Program-made: the position numbers and the translations under genes | Notes under the pieces: model-generated | The model's database searches: none | The model's input: only the letters and a program-made list of their open reading frames with translations | What the model was told of the DNA's origin: nothing | Source: CAJCIT01 sp963771305 | GTDB lineage: Bacteria; Acidobacteriota; Terriglobia; Bryobacterales; Bryobacteraceae | NCBI GenBank assembly: GCA_963771305.1 | Contig: CAVYTS010000042.1 | Location: forward strand, 1-64,000 | DNA: 64,000 nucleotides | Direction of reading: 5' to 3' | Shown: positions 62,123-64,000 of the stretch, one piece after another | Layout of the letters: every line of letters starts with the position of its first letter | How positions within the stretch are numbered: the stretch's first letter is position 1

Positions 62123-63736
62123 CTAGGCGGCTTCCGCCAAGCGACGCGCACGCTGCCATTGCACCCTGTCCTGATACTCCTGGTACAGAGTAGTAAAACC
62201 GGCCCAGTAGTAACCGCACACGAAGAGTGAAAGGAAGGGCACCGAGAGAAGGTTCATGGTGTCGATGGCGAACGTGACCATGGCGAGGAAGTAGGTTCCG
62301 ATGGCCAGTTCGACGTAGGGCAGCCAGCCACTACGCCTGCGATAGGCAGCTGAAGTAGTTGTTCGTACGGTGTCCGCCCCGATGGCGTATTTGGGCGTTC
62401 GCACGAAGCTGGTCTGCACGCCGATCAGCGCTTCCAGCACGGCGCGAGTGTTGCTGATGGTGAGCGCGACGCCAGCGGCCATGAGCATGGGCAGGAAAAC
62501 GATAGACTTCCACCAAGTCTTCGGATAGAGCTCGCGCTGCGCATAGAGATAGAAGGCGGAAATGGAAACGAAGGACGCGATGATCAAAGGGAAATCGATC
62601 AGCAACATCTGCAGCCAGCCCATATAGAATCGGACGATCATGACCGGCAACATGAGTGCGGACACGACCACCATCAGCGGATAGGTGATGTTCGGCGTCA
62701 AGTGCAGAAAGGCTTCCGCCTTAACGCGCCAGGGAATATCGGCCCGCAGGATGGTGGGCAGCAGTTTCTTGGCGACCTGGGTCAGGCCCTTCGCCCAACG
62801 CGATTGCTGAACCTGAAAGCCATGGGTTTCAACCGGCAGCTCGGAAGGGCAATCGAGACCGGGCATGTAGATAAAGCGCCAGCCCTTGAGCTGCGCACGA
62901 TAGCTGAGGTCGGAATCTTCCGTGAGTGTGTCGTGCTGCCAGCCGCCGGCGTCTTCAATCATGGCGCGGCGCAGGATACCGGCGGTGCCATTGAAATTGA
63001 AGAAGAGACCCGCTCCATGACGCGCGCCATGTTCGAGGACAAAATGCCCGTCCAAAAGCATCGCCTGGACTTGGGTTAGGATGTTGTACTCCTTGTTCAG
63101 GTAGCTCCAGCGTGTCTGGACAACACCCACCGTGGAGTCGGCAAAGAAGTGAACCGTGCGGGTGAGAAAGTCGGCGGGCGGGACGAAATCGGCATCGAAG
63201 ACAGCAATCAGCTCGCCGGTCGCGGTCTTGAGACCTTCCTGTAAAGCGCCCGCCTTGTAGCCATCGCGATTCGTGCGATGCAGATACTGGATGGGAAACC
63301 CCTGGGCCAGGTATTCATTGCAAAGCCGTTCGGTGTAGGGATGGGTCTCGTCGGTAGAATCGTCCAGAACCTGAATCTGCAGCAAGTCGCGTGGGTAATC
63401 GATCTTCGAGATCTCTTCCAGCAGCCGGGCAACAACAAAACGCTCGTTAAAGAGCGGCAGCTGGACGGTCACTTTCGGCAGCTTGTCATAGTGAACCGGA
63501 GACTCTTTGGGCAGCTTCTTACGGTGTTTAAAGTAACCTCGCATCGTTTCATAGCGATGCATTCCATACACAGAGAGGATAATCAAGATGGTGAAGTACG
63601 GGACCAGCAGAGCCCAGTCAAAGAAAGTAAGCCGGTAAATGCCCTCAAACGTGTTATCAAACAACCGATCAGCCAGTCGCGAGGACAGTGGCTGGGCGGC
63701 CAGCAGAAGAGCGAAGGCGAAAGGCTTCAAAATCAT
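62123..63736 (-). CDS. membrane glycosyltransferase family 2 (cellulose synthase-like)
   Basis: About 537 residues from ATG 63736. An N-terminal hydrophobic region and a helix (LLVPYFTILIILSVYGMHRY) precede the GT2 catalytic domain, which has KVTVQLPLFNERFVVARLLE, VLDDSTDETHPYTERL (Asp), LIAVFDADFVPPADFLTRTV (DxD), HDTLTEDSDLSYRAQLKGWR (TED catalytic base) and QQSRWAKGLTQV (QxxRW). At least four C-terminal helices follow. The motif set is that of processive beta-glycosyltransferases such as mannan or cellulose synthase-like enzymes. The start is uncertain; the frame is open to 63931 and no ribosome site is clear. Confidence 0.9.
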   Translation of the reverse strand: MILKPFAFALLLAAQPLSSRLADRLFDNTFEGIYRLTFFDWALLVPYFTILIILSVYGMHRYETMRGYFKHRKKLPKESPVHYDKLPKVTVQLPLFNERFVVARLLEEISKIDYPRDLLQIQVLDDSTDETHPYTERLCNEYLAQGFPIQYLHRTNRDGYKAGALQEGLKTATGELIAVFDADFVPPADFLTRTVHFFADSTVGVVQTRWSYLNKEYNILTQVQAMLLDGHFVLEHGARHGAGLFFNFNGTAGILRRAMIEDAGGWQHDTLTEDSDLSYRAQLKGWRFIYMPGLDCPSELPVETHGFQVQQSRWAKGLTQVAKKLLPTILRADIPWRVKAEAFLHLTPNITYPLMVVVSALMLPVMIVRFYMGWLQMLLIDFPLIIASFVSISAFYLYAQRELYPKTWWKSIVFLPMLMAAGVALTISNTRAVLEALIGVQTSFVRTPKYAIGADTVRTTTSAAYRRRSGWLPYVELAIGTYFLAMVTFAIDTMNLLSVPFLSLFVCGYYWAGFTTLYQEYQDRVQWQRARRLAEAA

Positions 63737-63899
63737 AGAATCGACAGGTTCCGGCAGTTGCAACGTCTTGATGGCCGGCAGGCGACACAAACCTCTTCGC
63801 GGGGCAACTGGGTCGGGCGGCGAGGCAAGAACTGCTAGCCAAGAACATTTTAGCGTCTTTCGAAGGTTTTTGCTTGGCCGTTGTCGCTGGAGGAACTTC

Positions 63900-64000
63900 G
63901 TGCTAGTTGCCCTGCTGGGGATTTTACCCATGGCCTTGCAGGCCGGCGAGGGCCGGCCGAATCTGATCTGGCAGGCAGATCTCCAAGGAATTCATGATCT
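63900..64000 (+). CDS. start of a secreted protein, cut by the window edge
   Basis: A GTG at 63900 follows GGAGGAA by 4 nt. The frame reads MLVALLGILPMALQAGEGRP (signal peptide-like) then NLIWQADLQGIHD to the end of the window. Divergent from the glycosyltransferase gene. Only 34 codons are present, so no function can be given. Confidence 0.5.
   Translation, partial: MLVALLGILPMALQAGEGRPNLIWQADLQGIHD

Overview
The window is most likely from an acidobacterium, probably near Solibacter/Bryobacter. This is inferred from gene types, not from a database search. The pointers are an orphan MacB-like permease of the acidobacterial duplicated type, a PEP-CTERM protein, DUF1080 and Gfo/Idh/MocA pairs, an ammonium transporter/PII/GlnD cluster, a combined bc-caa3 respiratory operon and moderately high GC content. 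There are no rRNA or tRNA genes and no CRISPR array.

Layout. 1-6.9 kb: an orphan ABC permease cut by the window edge, then a minus-strand operon (class V aminotransferase, amino acid permease, SnoaL-like protein), an RraA-like aldolase and a VOC protein. 6.9-12.3 kb: a decayed accessory island with a Doc toxin fragment behind an intact small antitoxin-like gene, frameshifted vapBC, an interrupted HigA-type antidote, and a long PLD-helicase-DUF3427 gene broken in many places. Two copies of a ~130-bp repeat lie inside it. 12.5-13.6 kb: a 50-residue peptide followed at 10 bp by a class I isoprenoid-synthase-fold enzyme, a possible undescribed peptide/enzyme system. 14.0-15.4 kb: a redoxin whose expected redox Cys codon is TGA, followed at once by a bacterial SECIS-like hairpin (a candidate selenoprotein), then an intact brnTA toxin-antitoxin pair with a palindromic operator. 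15.5-19.2 kb: a secreted protein, a repeat-rich non-coding stretch, a TMEM175-type channel and glpK.

19.2-26.3 kb: a minus-strand respiratory operon, transcribed ctaC-ctaD-ctaE-membrane protein-dihaem cytochrome c-Rieske-cytochrome b/c. It would carry electrons from quinol through a bc complex to a caa3 oxidase. 26.5-28.7 kb: an oxidoreductase plus DUF1080 protein. 29.0-30.8 kb: an IS1634/IS4-type transposase. 31.1-33.3 kb: cell-envelope proteins. 33.6-38.0 kb: amt-glnB/K-glnD nitrogen sensing. 38.1-42.6 kb: an unknown secreted protein coupled to an alkaline-phosphatase-superfamily protein. 42.8-46.1 kb: a LytTR regulator, inositol-phosphate synthase and an epimerase. 46.1-46.5 kb: a MITE-like element and a repeat shared with 28.7 kb. 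46.7-52.7 kb: a G1 peptidase, a small zinc-ribbon/NDT-like pair, a Tat-exported oxidoreductase, a polysaccharide deacetylase, a cupin, an alkyltransferase-like protein and a dienelactone hydrolase. 52.8-59.7 kb: a TolC-MFP-RND efflux operon with a trailing beta-propeller protein. 59.7-64 kb: a small protein, a HAF-repeat PEP-CTERM protein, a membrane glycosyltransferase and the start of a secreted protein.

Caution: genes between 2 and 33.3 kb and at 60.8-61.9 kb carry about twenty single-base frame breaks, many in short homopolymers and several in genes that should be essential for respiration. The long genes from 33.6 to 59.7 kb show none. Many breaks are therefore probably sequence or assembly errors. 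The helicase gene also has a nonsense codon and a lost Walker B aspartate, so it looks genuinely decayed.
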